Shown: piece after piece, positions 49,742-59,900 of the stretch
Layout of the letters: each line of letters begins with the position of its first letter
How positions within the stretch are numbered: position 1 is the stretch's first letter
Assembly: GCA_003193925.1 (NCBI GenBank)
Contig: PSPG01000001.1
Coordinates: 1 to 64,000, forward strand
DNA: 64,000 nucleotides
Direction: 5' to 3'
DNA from: Candidatus Thalassarchaeum betae
GTDB lineage: Archaea > Thermoplasmatota > Poseidoniia > Poseidoniales > Thalassarchaeaceae
Notes under the pieces: generated by a model
Seen by the model: the letters and a program-made list of their open reading frames with translations, nothing else
What the model was told of the DNA's origin: nothing
The model's database searches: none
Program-made: the position numbers and the translations under genes

Positions 49742-50458
49742 TCAGCCTTCGTCCCAGCCGCGCCAGTCTGATTTCTCTTCCTCTCGCTGAGGCTCATCAG
49801 CGACCGGAACCTGACCCACGAATGGATCGGGAACGTCCCGCTCTACCTCGCTTTGGGGCAGGCCGCGATACTCCCGGTACAGCTCGTCTGTGGTGGGAAG
49901 CCTGCCTTCGGAGGGGATGATTACCGGAGAGCCGCCCTTCTTGGCGCGCCTCCAATCGATGATGGCCAGAAAGAGAGCCACCCCTGCAAGTGGCAGCCCC
50001 AAGGAGCAGCCGAGAAACATCAACACGAACCAACGATCCTTGAACAGCGCGGCTCCCGCCGAAACGTCGTCTACCAGCCACAGGGTGGAATCACCGTCAT
50101 TATGCAGTGTGTATGTACCCGCCTCAATTGCTGTGAATACTCTGACTGGCATGTAACTGGTCCCGTTCTCAGTGACACGCTTTGCTTCCCAGACACCCGG
50201 AGTCGCACCCTCCTCTTCCTCTCCGGTGCTGTTGAGTAGCCTTAGCTCAGCCTCACCACCTCCCTCGATTCGCAGAGCGACATACTTCCCAGTCTCAGTC
50301 AGAGACACCTCACCGCTCTGCCCAGCCTCCAACTCCAAGAGGTGATTTTGCCCTGGATCCAGATTGTCATAGATCGAAGCCTCCGCTTGCCAGAGGGATA
50401 TGACACCGATTAACAGCAGAAGGAAGGAAGCCCCAGCGAGACGCTTCGCCCAACGCAT
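49742..50458 (-). CDS. Signal-peptide membrane protein of unknown function
   Basis: 238 residues from ATG MRWAKRLAGASFLLLL. A signal peptide or first helix lies at about 7-27, then a beta-rich outer domain of ~110 residues (LTETGKYVALRIEGGGEAELRLLN, AGTYTLHNDGDSTLWL). A second helix at about 145-168 (LMFLGCSLGLPLAGVALFLAII) is followed by a basic stop-transfer WRRAKKGG and a cytoplasmic tail rich in Asp/Glu/Pro ending DWRGWDEG. Single-domain outer part may be a ligand-binding beta sandwich. Precedes nothing cotranscribed; top6A ends 54 bases upstream. Confidence 0.75.
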   Translation of the reverse strand: MRWAKRLAGASFLLLLIGVISLWQAEASIYDNLDPGQNHLLELEAGQSGEVSLTETGKYVALRIEGGGEAELRLLNSTGEEEEGATPGVWEAKRVTENGTSYMPVRVFTAIEAGTYTLHNDGDSTLWLVDDVSAGAALFKDRWFVLMFLGCSLGLPLAGVALFLAIIDWRRAKKGGSPVIIPSEGRLPTTDELYREYRGLPQSEVERDVPDPFVGQVPVADEPQREEEKSDWRGWDEG

Positions 50459-50511
50459 CGCTCCCCCGGTCACGTAGCGAGGTGATGGCGTTGCGCTATC
50501 AGGCTTCTCAA

Positions 50512-51627
50512 TCAGTATCCAAGCCCCACATCCGGATGAGCGAGCTTCTCAGGCAGATAGGTGTCAGTGACGAAGTCCAGACCATACTTCGCAAGTGACT
50601 GCTGCTCGGCCTTCTTCCCCATCTCCTGCATCATCTCAATCTGCTGCTGCCACCATCCGGTCGAGAATCGGGGATCGCTCAGTTCGGCCTTGAGCGCCCC
50701 AAGATCCTGCTTCGACAAGTCGTCACTCGGCAGGTCGTAGGCGAGTATGTCGTCCGCGGTAATCCCTAGGTAGGTCGCGCCCTTTGTCGCGAGGTACTCT
50801 GAGATGTGCGCAGTCTTGATGGCGCCGTATGCTATGCTCGCATAGATGCGGAACGACCACGGGTCGCAGTCGGTGAACACGATGATCGGCTTCTTCCACT
50901 CGTCACTCATTCGCCGCATTATTCGACGGGTCGAGCGCGCAGGCTGACCCTTCAGATGAATCAGTGCACACCGAGCCTCCTCGTCGAAACCGTTCTCGAT
51001 GAGTCGGTCGAACATACCACCGGTCTCTATGGCCATGACGAAGTCGATATCCTGCTCGATCAGCCTGAGCTTCTTCGACTCGACATTGTATGGAACGCCG
51101 TAGCCGGAATCCCCGACGTCGTCGCGGCAGTTGATGCGCATCCAGTCCCCACGGCGGTTTCGCTCCTCGAAGGTCACGTTACCTATGATTCTGGCACCGT
51201 CCTCCTCAGGCCTGAGTCGGAAGTCCTCGCGCAGGCACTTGGTGACGATCTCCAAGTCCTCGGCGAGGTTGTTGCTCTCATTCTGAGAGTGGAACTTCCC
51301 ATTACCCCAGCCCTCGGAGATGTAGTACATCTCCCTGAGAGTCGAGGACTTGCCGGCATGAATCATCTCTTCGATGAACTCTGTGACATGCAGTGAACGG
51401 AGAAGCTGCCTAGCGGAGCCGAGACTGGTTGCGTCTCGCACGGTCTTCTTCTTGCCGTACTTGTAGACTCCGAGCTTCTGATCGAAGGCGATGTTGCTCT
51501 TCGAGCGCACGGGCAGCGTCATGGTCGGGGGTTTCCCCTTGACCATCCTGTCATGCATCTCGGAGGCGACGCCGTGCAGCGCCTGAATCACCTCCTCCTT
51601 CGACTTCTCTGGGCTGGAGATGCTCAC
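50512..51627 (-). CDS. top6A: DNA topoisomerase VI subunit A
   Basis: 371 residues. Spo11-like cleavage subunit of type IIB topoisomerase. The WHD contains TLREMYYISEGWG with the catalytic tyrosine (Tyr102 by family comparison). The Toprim domain has AIETGGMFDRL with the metal-binding glutamate and VFTDCDPWSFRI with the DxD pair. IHLKGQPARSTRRIMRRM is conserved. Its start overlaps the stop of top6B by four bases (ATGA), so the two are coupled translationally. Complete and normal length. Confidence 0.96.
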   Translation of the reverse strand: MSISSPEKSKEEVIQALHGVASEMHDRMVKGKPPTMTLPVRSKSNIAFDQKLGVYKYGKKKTVRDATSLGSARQLLRSLHVTEFIEEMIHAGKSSTLREMYYISEGWGNGKFHSQNESNNLAEDLEIVTKCLREDFRLRPEEDGARIIGNVTFEERNRRGDWMRINCRDDVGDSGYGVPYNVESKKLRLIEQDIDFVMAIETGGMFDRLIENGFDEEARCALIHLKGQPARSTRRIMRRMSDEWKKPIIVFTDCDPWSFRIYASIAYGAIKTAHISEYLATKGATYLGITADDILAYDLPSDDLSKQDLGALKAELSDPRFSTGWWQQQIEMMQEMGKKAEQQSLAKYGLDFVTDTYLPEKLAHPDVGLGY

Positions 51628-53705
51628 TCACCCCCCTCCTGATTAGGGACCCAGTCCAATGATCCTGGATCCACTGGTGTGGATTCTTGTTCTGGATCAT
51701 CCCGGAGGTTCTCCTCAGCTCTCTCGGCCAGTGGGCCGATTCCAGATTCTGCCTTGCGCACCTCCTCCTCAGCAGCACTCAGAGCCTCCCTGTTCCTCAT
51801 CTCCTCCAGCAGTTTCTCGTCAATTTTAGTGGCTCCGATGATATCCCCGTTTCCTCGGAAGAAGATGTCAGTATCACTCCATTGTCCCTTGCTGAGCCCT
51901 GAAAGTGAGAATGAGATGGTGGCCGAGGTGCCCGGATTCAGCGTGTCGAGCCTCCAGGCCCACAGCCCATGAGCCTCCTTTCTACCCCCTAGGGGATTGT
52001 TCTCCATCGCCACGTAATCCGATTCGGGCCACTTGGCCAGTATGGTGTATGCCCGGGCTCTGGCTGTGTAGTTGAGCACGGTTATGTCGCAGGTAGCGAG
52101 CCTTCGCTCTTTGTCCCAGCCGAGCTCCTCCTCGCAGAACACTGCGTTCATAATCTGGGTGATGATGGGTGCAAGGTTTGGCTCCTCTCTGTTGAGGAGT
52201 TGCGAGGATTTCCGGGAGATCTCGGGCAGAATGACGTTAATCAACTCGAACTTCTCCTGTGCCTTCTTGCGCTGCGAACTCTTCTTCAGGTGACTCTTCA
52301 GTCCGCGTCCGACCTCTAATAGAGCCCTCCTGATTTCCTCTAGGACCTCCTCGTTAACGGCCACGGCCTCCTTGGCTTCGCTGGTGAACTGCACATTGGT
52401 CGAAGCCAAGTGGATGAGCACCGCGGCCGGCCCCTTCGGGATTCCACGGCCACCCGGCTGTTCCAGCCCATAGCGCTTCCAGTCTATCGATTCCAGCGCT
52501 TTGGTCAGCAGGCAGCCGCCCTGTTGGTACATCAGGGGAACCCGATTGGCGAATCTGAGAATCTCAATCGGGCTGTCAGCGGCGAGGTCACCGCCGAAAA
52601 CCAAACCAATCTCGACTTGGAACGGGTTCCCCTGAGTGACTTGTGGATCTCTTGTGACTGTAGAGGCGAAGCGGGAGTCGATCGCCTTGGATAGGCTCTT
52701 TTTAATCAGGAGGTCCTCGATAGGAGAGAGGCAATCCGTGGGCGGGTTGAGGAGTTTCACCTTCTGGAAGCAATCCAGGATGAGTTGAGCCTCCTCGGCT
52801 CTGATTCTGCGAGGCTGCCGACTCTCGTCCAGTCCAGCCTTCTCGAGTATCTCCCTCGCGGCCCTCATGCTGACGCCCGAGAAGTTGTGCCTCAGGAATG
52901 AGGTCATCTTCCTCTCCTCAGCCTCGCGGAGCATTCTCTGGAGGGTTCCGAGATGTATTCCGTGTGGGTGCGGCTTGATCTCCGTGACCACCCTGGGGAG
53001 CTTGTCAGTGGTCCTGGGCCAGTTTCCTGCGTCGATGATCCCGCCGTCCCTGTCTCGAACCGTTAGCGTGATTGTCGCGTGCGGGTTCACAATCGAAGTC
53101 ATTCTGAGGTACTGATGCACGGATTGTCGGCCCCGTTGGTACTTGGCGTTCATCACAGTCTGCAGTCGCAGACCGTGACTGACCTCCTCCCCCGTGACGT
53201 CGTCGATCCAGATGTCCCTGATCTCCCCGGACTTGATCGCCCTGTTCTTCTTAGTGTCTATCCCCAAGTCGACGAAGACCGCCGAGGAGTCGCCCTCCAC
53301 CTTCGAGACCACGCGTGTCTTCGCGCCGGTCGTAAGTTGGCTGTACATCACAACGCCCGTGATGCCGATTCCCTGCTGCCCTCGTGTCTGCCGGATGGCA
53401 TGGAATCTTGAGCCGAGCAGGAACTTGCCGAACACATGCTCGATGGAACTTCTCGGGATGCCCGGACCGTTGTCCTGAGCGATTAATTCGATCCGGTCGC
53501 CCTTGAGACGACTTACCTCGATTCTGATCTCGGGGAGGATTCGCTCCTCCTCGCAAGCGTCGAGTGAGTTGTCCACCGATTCCTTAACTGCGGTGATGAT
53601 GGCTCGGTGTAAGGAATCAAAGCCCAGAAAGTGTTTGTTCTTCTCGAAGAATTCGCTAATCGCAATCTGCCTCTGTTTTCCAGTTGATGGTTTTCCTTCG
53701 CTCAT
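51624..53705 (-). CDS. top6B: DNA topoisomerase VI subunit B
   Basis: 693 residues from ATG MSEGKPSTGK, preceded by GGAGGG; the frame is open 46 codons further upstream but without conserved sequence. GHKL ATPase: ESVDNSLDA (42-50), QDNGPGIP (77-84), GKFLLGSRF and GQQGIGITG (109-117). The H2TH region contains RHNFSGVSMRAAREILEKAGL. A transducer domain follows, then a C-terminal immunoglobulin-like part (about 560-640, NYTARARAYTILAKWP, LNPGTSATISFSLSGL) and an acidic tail with Glu-rich helix. First gene of the top6B-top6A operon. Confidence 0.96.
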   Translation of the reverse strand: MSEGKPSTGKQRQIAISEFFEKNKHFLGFDSLHRAIITAVKESVDNSLDACEEERILPEIRIEVSRLKGDRIELIAQDNGPGIPRSSIEHVFGKFLLGSRFHAIRQTRGQQGIGITGVVMYSQLTTGAKTRVVSKVEGDSSAVFVDLGIDTKKNRAIKSGEIRDIWIDDVTGEEVSHGLRLQTVMNAKYQRGRQSVHQYLRMTSIVNPHATITLTVRDRDGGIIDAGNWPRTTDKLPRVVTEIKPHPHGIHLGTLQRMLREAEERKMTSFLRHNFSGVSMRAAREILEKAGLDESRQPRRIRAEEAQLILDCFQKVKLLNPPTDCLSPIEDLLIKKSLSKAIDSRFASTVTRDPQVTQGNPFQVEIGLVFGGDLAADSPIEILRFANRVPLMYQQGGCLLTKALESIDWKRYGLEQPGGRGIPKGPAAVLIHLASTNVQFTSEAKEAVAVNEEVLEEIRRALLEVGRGLKSHLKKSSQRKKAQEKFELINVILPEISRKSSQLLNREEPNLAPIITQIMNAVFCEEELGWDKERRLATCDITVLNYTARARAYTILAKWPESDYVAMENNPLGGRKEAHGLWAWRLDTLNPGTSATISFSLSGLSKGQWSDTDIFFRGNGDIIGATKIDEKLLEEMRNREALSAAEEEVRKAESGIGPLAERAEENLRDDPEQESTPVDPGSLDWVPNQEGGE

Positions 53706-53850
53706 CCGCAACCCTCCACCAGGTCCTCCCAATACCCGAATGGCACGGGGCCTGCTTGTGGTAAGTCGTAGCGGCCACGGCTGTCTATTCAATCTACTCG
53801 TTCGGAGGGGGGTGTTGCACTCGCAAAGTGAAGGCCATCCCATGATTCGC

Positions 53851-55899
53851 CTAGGAGAAGATGTCGGGGTGCCACGCTACGATCTTCCCGGTGAAGGCGC
53901 TGGCCATCACCGTCAACGGGCTTGCGAGGTAGAGCCTGCCCGGGCCTGAGCGGCCCTGGTAGTTGCGGTTAATCGCCGATATGGTGACCTGCTCAGCATC
54001 ATCACTGATTCCCGGACCGGCGCCTATGCAGGCGCCGCAGCCCGGGTCGATGAGCTTGACACCAGCGCGCTCGAACATCTCGGTCCAACCATTGCGCGCT
54101 GACAGGTCCTTGACCGTCTTCGAGCCGAACTGGATGTAGCAGTCGACGTCCTCGGGTATGGTCAGGCCGGCCTCGAGGGCGGCCTCGGTCACCCGCGCGT
54201 AGTAAGCGAAATCATCCTCCTTGCCCGCAGTGCACGAGCCAGCGTAGGCGATGTCGATGCTTACCTCACCCAGCTCGTGGACGTAGGCGCCGTTGGTCGG
54301 GTCCGACGGAATTCCCTTGTCGGGATCCCCGGGATGAGCTACCATCGGCATGATCTCAGAGAGGTCGATGGTGTGGACCCCGCCATCGTATCTCGCGCCC
54401 TCGTCAGGCATAATGAAGTCGGCACGGATATCCTCCTCGCTCACACCTGATCTGCGTCGCATCAGCCACTCGACTGTCGCGTCGTCAGGCTCGCATATCC
54501 CGGTCTTGGCGCTGCACTCGGTAGCCATGTTGCATAGAGTGGCTCGCTCGTCCATCGACAGGCCAGCCAGTCCCGGCCCGCCGAACTCCATGCTCCTGTC
54601 GAGGGTCTCGGAGTTCGCGGCGTACTTCCAGAGGATATGCAGGATGACGTCCTTCGCGGTGCATCCCGGGTCGAGAGTGCCCATCAGCTCGAAGCGTATG
54701 CTCTCGGGTACTTGTACGAAGGCGAATTGGTTGTGGATGAGGTTGGCGTACTCGGTTGAACCCACTCCGTAGGCCAAGGCGTTGGTGGCACCGCCCATGC
54801 AAGTGTGCGAGTCAGTCGACTGGATGAAGTCACCAACATCGATGAACTCCTCCCGTGCGACCTGATGGCAGATGCCCGGGCTGATGCCGTCCTCGGCCGA
54901 GTAGTCGCGCACTCCAGTGCGCTTCTGAAACATCTCCTGCATGTCGCGCAGCGTCTGTATCTTCTCGGTGAACCTACCGTACTTGGGCACGCCGGTGGCG
55001 TACAAGAGGTGGTCTTCGAAAACCGCGTATTTCGATGGGTTTGGGATCTTGTAGTCATCACCATACTCCAACTTCAGGAACTCGTGAACCTGAGCTGTCG
55101 TGAACTCGTGGGAATAGCCTCCGTCGACCTGAGCCAGCACCGCGTCGCCCGGCTTAACGTAGCGAGACGCTCCGTTCTGACTCAGCAACTTGCCCGCAAT
55201 CATCTTCTCAACCATGGTCATCGGGCGAGCCCCCGTCGTCAATTCCGGAATTCGGAGCTCTCCCGCTTTGAGTTTCTTGGCGAAGGGGAAGATCCCTCCG
55301 TTCTCGATGATTAGCCTGGTCACAGGATCGTACTTCGAGGTGAACTCGTCCAGCGAGATGCTCTCTCCGTCCTGCAGGCGCTCAAGCATCGAGTAGTCGC
55401 CCATCAACTGGCCGAGGTTGATGTTGTTGCGCTCGTGGATGGGTGCGAAGGAGGCAGCGATGACGATCCTGACTCCCGACCAGCGTTCGCACTGGGCTGC
55501 CGTCTCGCGACTCGATCCAGTGCCCTTTCGATGCCCGGAGACGATGACCTCGAAGTCGCCGTCGAGCAAGGCCCGCGGCTCGAACACCCGCCTGCCCTCG
55601 TGTACCAAGCCAGCGTAGGCGTTCTCCGCGATTATCGCCGGTTCGTGGTCGAAGCAGACCCACGCCGGGGTCATCACATCGGTGTTGATGTCATCGAGAA
55701 AATCGCTGACATCGAGGTCCTCCATGCGCAGGTCCACGCCCTCGTAGAGTTGCTTGCGAATCAACTCGAGATCTTTGGTCAGGAAGAGCACCCTCTTGCC
55801 TGCCGTCAGCCCTATTCGCTCCGGGGGCCATTGCTCCGACAAGGTTACACCACCTTCCTCGATGCTAGCCAAGGTTGCCGTGTATTTCACCGTTCTCAA
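53851..55899 (-). CDS. Aconitase-family hydratase, swivel domain first
   Basis: 682 residues (TTG start; a GTG nine bases on is equally possible). Residues ~60-180 are the swivel (LeuD-like) domain: DDINTDVMTPA and SGHRKGTGSSRETAAQ, SFAPIHERNNINLG. The LeuC-like core follows: MTMVEKMIAGKLL, STDSHTCMGGATNALAYGVGSTE, AGSCTAGKEDDF with the first cluster cysteine (556), and PGCGACIG with the other two (about 621 and 624). All three [4Fe-4S] ligands are present. Isocitrate dehydrogenase 5 kb away favours aconitase, but homoaconitase or isopropylmalate isomerase cannot be excluded. Divergent from TFB. Confidence 0.85.
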   Translation of the reverse strand: MRTVKYTATLASIEEGGVTLSEQWPPERIGLTAGKRVLFLTKDLELIRKQLYEGVDLRMEDLDVSDFLDDINTDVMTPAWVCFDHEPAIIAENAYAGLVHEGRRVFEPRALLDGDFEVIVSGHRKGTGSSRETAAQCERWSGVRIVIAASFAPIHERNNINLGQLMGDYSMLERLQDGESISLDEFTSKYDPVTRLIIENGGIFPFAKKLKAGELRIPELTTGARPMTMVEKMIAGKLLSQNGASRYVKPGDAVLAQVDGGYSHEFTTAQVHEFLKLEYGDDYKIPNPSKYAVFEDHLLYATGVPKYGRFTEKIQTLRDMQEMFQKRTGVRDYSAEDGISPGICHQVAREEFIDVGDFIQSTDSHTCMGGATNALAYGVGSTEYANLIHNQFAFVQVPESIRFELMGTLDPGCTAKDVILHILWKYAANSETLDRSMEFGGPGLAGLSMDERATLCNMATECSAKTGICEPDDATVEWLMRRRSGVSEEDIRADFIMPDEGARYDGGVHTIDLSEIMPMVAHPGDPDKGIPSDPTNGAYVHELGEVSIDIAYAGSCTAGKEDDFAYYARVTEAALEAGLTIPEDVDCYIQFGSKTVKDLSARNGWTEMFERAGVKLIDPGCGACIGAGPGISDDAEQVTISAINRNYQGRSGPGRLYLASPLTVMASAFTGKIVAWHPDIFS

Positions 55900-55950
55900 T
55901 CGTTCGATTACAGTGTGCAGCCTCTCAGCACAACGGTAATGCTGGGTTTT

Positions 55951-55957
55951 CTTATAC
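55951..55957 (-). promoter_or_regulatory. TATA box of the aconitase-family gene
   Basis: Minus strand GTATAAG, centred about 55 bases before the TTG start, giving a predicted leader of roughly 29 bases. Confidence 0.45.
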
Positions 55958-55965
55958 TGTCACTC

Positions 55966-55973
55966 TTAAATAA
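55966..55973 (+). promoter_or_regulatory. TATA box of the TFB gene
   Basis: TTAAATAA centred about 54 bases before the ATG; predicts a leader of about 28 bases that includes GGTGGAGTGAGGG, the probable ribosome-binding site. Only about 10 bases separate it from the opposite TATA box. Confidence 0.6.
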
Positions 55974-56023
55974 GATGGTCCGTCGGGATTCATTATCTTT
56001 GCTTGCAAAGGTGGAGTGAGGGA

Positions 56024-56950
56024 ATGGCAGATTATCTGGTTGAAGACACTGTGAAGTGCAGTGAGTGCGGAAGTAGGAGCCTGAACAGAGATGAGACCAG
56101 GGGCGAGGTCGTATGCGAGGATTGCGGCCTCGTGCTGGAAGACAACGTGATCGACCAAGGCGCCGAGTGGCGTGTGTTCAGCCCCGAGCAGGGAGACCAG
56201 CGCGCGCGTACAGGCGCGCCGATGACGGTGATGCTGCACGACAAGGGACTGTCTACCGACATCGACTGGCAGAACAAGGACTACTCCGGCAAGGCCATCT
56301 CGAGCAGATATCGGAGCCAGTTCTACCGAATGAGGAAGTGGCAGAAGCGCTCGCGTGTCAGTAACGCGACCGAGCGAAACCTAGCCATGGCTCTGGCCGA
56401 GCTAGACCGCATGGCCAGCCGTCTTGACCTTCCCAAGTCGATTCGCGAGGCGGCTGCTGTGAATTACAAGAAGGCCGTCGAGGCGAGGCTCATCCGTGGG
56501 CGCTCGATCGAGGGAGTGGCCGCTGCCAGCCTCTACGCTGCTTGCAGGCAGTGCAACAACCCCAGAACCCTAGACGAGATTGGCGAGGCCAGCAGGACCG
56601 GACGCAAGGAGATCGGTCGGACCTACCGATTCATGGTCCGTGAACTCAAGATGAAGATCCCGCCGACCAAGCCCGAGGACTACATACCCCGATTCTGCTC
56701 CGGCCTCCACTTGGACGCCGAAGTCCAGTCGAAGGCATACGAGCTGATTGCGGCCGCGCAGGAGAAGGAACTCACGAGCGGGCGCGGCCCCACTGGAATC
56801 GCAGCCTCGATCATCTACATCGCGAGCGTGCTGTGCGGTAAGCGCAGGACCCAGCGCGAGGTCGCCGAGGTCGCAGGTGTGACCGAGGTCACGATTCGCA
56901 ACCGATACAAGGAACTGATTCAGAACCTCAATATCGAACTCGAGATCTGA
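56024..56950 (+). CDS. tfb: Transcription initiation factor IIB (TFB)
   Basis: 308 residues from [12 protein letters not shown]-terminal zinc ribbon [43 protein letters not shown] (about 10-53), then a B-reader-like region, followed by two cyclin-fold repeats: first [44 protein letters not shown], second [43 protein letters not shown]-terminal helix [19 protein letters not shown] contacts DNA at the BRE. Complete. Archaeal hallmark gene. Confidence 0.97.
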   Translation: MADYLVEDTVKCSECGSRSLNRDETRGEVVCEDCGLVLEDNVIDQGAEWRVFSPEQGDQRARTGAPMTVMLHDKGLSTDIDWQNKDYSGKAISSRYRSQFYRMRKWQKRSRVSNATERNLAMALAELDRMASRLDLPKSIREAAAVNYKKAVEARLIRGRSIEGVAAASLYAACRQCNNPRTLDEIGEASRTGRKEIGRTYRFMVRELKMKIPPTKPEDYIPRFCSGLHLDAEVQSKAYELIAAAQEKELTSGRGPTGIAASIIYIASVLCGKRRTQREVAEVAGVTEVTIRNRYKELIQNLNIELEI

Positions 56951-56958
56951 GCCCCGAA

Positions 56959-59900
56959 TCAGGAGCATCCTGTGGTAGCGCCACAGGAGTTGCACCTCAG
57001 ACAGGTCCCGTTCCTAGTCATCTGGCTGCTGCCGCACTCGGTGCAGATATCTCCAGTGAAGCCACGCTCCCGAGCGGCTTGGCGCACCCGCGCCTCGAGA
57101 TCCTCCAGGGGAGCGACAGCGGCCTCCAGAGTCATCTGGAGATCGCGCTTCTCTCCTTGAGTGCGGCTGATGCCTTCTTCGGTGATGGCGGGCTTGCTAA
57201 TCGACGTCTTGTCCAGATCCTCCTCAGTGACATGAGCTAGGTCATCCCGATTGAGATAGTGAATCCCCAGTTCCCTGAAGATGTAGTCGACGATGCTAGT
57301 CGACATCTTGACCCGACCGCTCCCTCCGGTGACCATCCCACTGGGCTCGAACTTCTGGAACGTGAACGACTTCACGAAGGCGTCCAACGGCACCCCGTAC
57401 TGCAGGCCGATGGATACGGCTATGGCGAACTGGTTGAGCATCGAGCGCCAAGCCGCACCCTCTTTCGAGGTGGTGATCATGATCTCGCCTAAGCGACCGT
57501 CATCGTATGTGCTTGATGTCAGGTACACGGTGTGCCCGCCGACCCGAGCCTTCAGGCCTCGCTGTTCCTTCACATTAGGCAGTGGTCTCCTACTGGTGAT
57601 ATAATCCTGAACGAAGGACTCGGCCAGCGGCTTGGCTTCCTGCTCTGGCACAGGCAGCACCCTGACGGTCTCCTCAACCATCTTCTCTACCATCTCTTCC
57701 TCTTCGCGCTCCTCTGCGTACTCGGCCGTGTCCACGAGTTGGTTCATCAGCGGCTGTGACAACTTGGAGCAGTCGCGGTATACGGCGCACGCCTTGTTCA
57801 TCGTGGTGTGACTGAGGTTGTAGGCCTCTCTGATGTCATCCACGGTGGAGTCGGATGGCATGTTGATCGTCTTGGAGATAGCTCCTGAGATGAACGGTTG
57901 CGCCGCAGCCATCATCCTGACGTGAGCAGGCCAGTCGATCGACCTCTTGCCGTACTTGCCGCAGGGGGTGGCGCAGTCGAAGACCGCCAGATGTTCGTCC
58001 TTCAAACCGGGCGCGCCCTCTATCGTGCCGTAGCCGAAGATATGTTCGTCGGCTGCGTCTATCTCAGTCGTGGTGAAGCCAAGGTATCCGAGGGTATCGA
58101 AGAACGAGTCTTCGTACTGGGCCTTCGACATCCCGAGCGTCCCGGTGCAGAACTGATCGCTGAGGATCGAAGGGGAGAAGGCGGAGCGGATGTCGAACAC
58201 GTCGCTCATCTTCTTTTCAATCCCCCTAACCCGCGCGGCGGTGAAGCCGAGATCCTTCAGGCGTTCGGCGGAGAGAGTGGGGCAACCGCTCAAGCGACCG
58301 GTCCCCACGATGAACTCCTCGATCGCCTCGGTCTCGCTGTTTGAGTAGCCGAGCCGACGTAGGGCGTTCGAAACGCTTCTGTTGATGATCCTCAGAGAGC
58401 CGCCGCCGGCCAGAGTCTTGTACTGGACGAGGGAGAATGCCGGCTCCACGCCGGTGGTGTCCGCGCCCATAACGAGCCCGATGGTGCCGGTGGGCGCGAT
58501 GACCGTGGTCTGCGCGTTGCGGTAACCATGCTCCTCGCCGACCCGAACGGCACGGTCCCAAGAGCTCCGGGCCGCATCGAGTAGATCCTTCGGACACTTC
58601 TTGGCATTGATTCCCATTGGAGGCACGGTGAGTCCCTCATATTCCTCCGCCGGTGCGTCGTAAGCGGCACGCCGGTGGTTGCGCATCACTCTCAGCATGT
58701 GCTTGGAGTTCCTCTCGTAGTCGGGGAACGCCCCTAGGATGGAAGCCATTTCGGCGCTCGTGGCATATGCCTCGCCGCACATGATGGAGGTGATGGCCCC
58801 GCAGATGGCGTAGGCCCGCTCGTCGTCGTAAGGGATTCCCATGTGCATCAGCAGCGAGCCGATGTTGCAGTAGCCGAGACCCAAGGTGCGGTAATCGTAC
58901 GATTTGCGGGCTATTTCCTCCGAGGGGAACTGGGCCATCAGAACGCTGATCTCAAGGGTGGTCGTCCACAGTCGGACGCTGTGGCGGAAGTCTTCAATCT
59001 GGAAGGTCTGCGTGCCCAAGTCGTAGTAGTGGAGGAGGTTGATGCTGGCTAGGTTGCAGGCTGTGTCATCGAGGAACATGTACTCCGAACACGGGTTCGA
59101 ACCGTTGATCCGACCGCCTTCGGGACAGGTGTGCCACTCGTTGATGGTGGTGTCGAACTGGACTCCAGGGTCAGCGCATGCCCAAGCGGTGTAGGCGATT
59201 TTCTCCCACAGTCCCCCGGCATCCACGGTCTTACACGGCTTGGGCTCCCTGCCTCGCTTGGTGGCTTTGTCCAGCTCGGTCCGCCAGTACAGGTTCCAAT
59301 CACCGCCGCCCCTTACCGCTTCCATGAACTCGTTGGGAACGCGGACCGAGTTGTTGCTGTTCTGACCGGAGACAGTCATGTAGGCCTCGCCCTGCCAGTC
59401 GGTGTCGAAGGACTCGAAGTCAACCCCTTTCCAACCTTGTCTAGCAAGATCGACGATCCTCTGTATGTGGGGGGGTGGGACATCATCCTTGATGGCACTG
59501 AGCATGGCTCTGCGAAGCCCGAGGTTAGTCCGCTGGTCGAATCTGCCTTCGTCGTCGCCATACTCCCAGATGGCGTCCATTAGGGTGTTGGCGTTCTTCT
59601 GCAGGATGCTGCTGCCGATTACGAGGGCGGAGACCTTCTCCTCCTCGCTGTGCTTCCAGTCGATGTACTCCTCGATATCCGGGTGATCGAGGTCCAGCGT
59701 GACCATTTTGGCAGCACGCCTCGTCGTCCCTCCCGACTTGATTGCTCCGGCAGCCCGATCTCCTATCTTAAGGAACGAGAGCAGCCCGCTCGAACTGCCG
59801 CCACCAGACAGGGGCTCGCCGGCACCGCGAACCCTAGAGAAGTTCGATCCGGTGCCTGACCCATACTTGAAGAGCAGGGCCTCGCGGCTCCACAGTCCCA

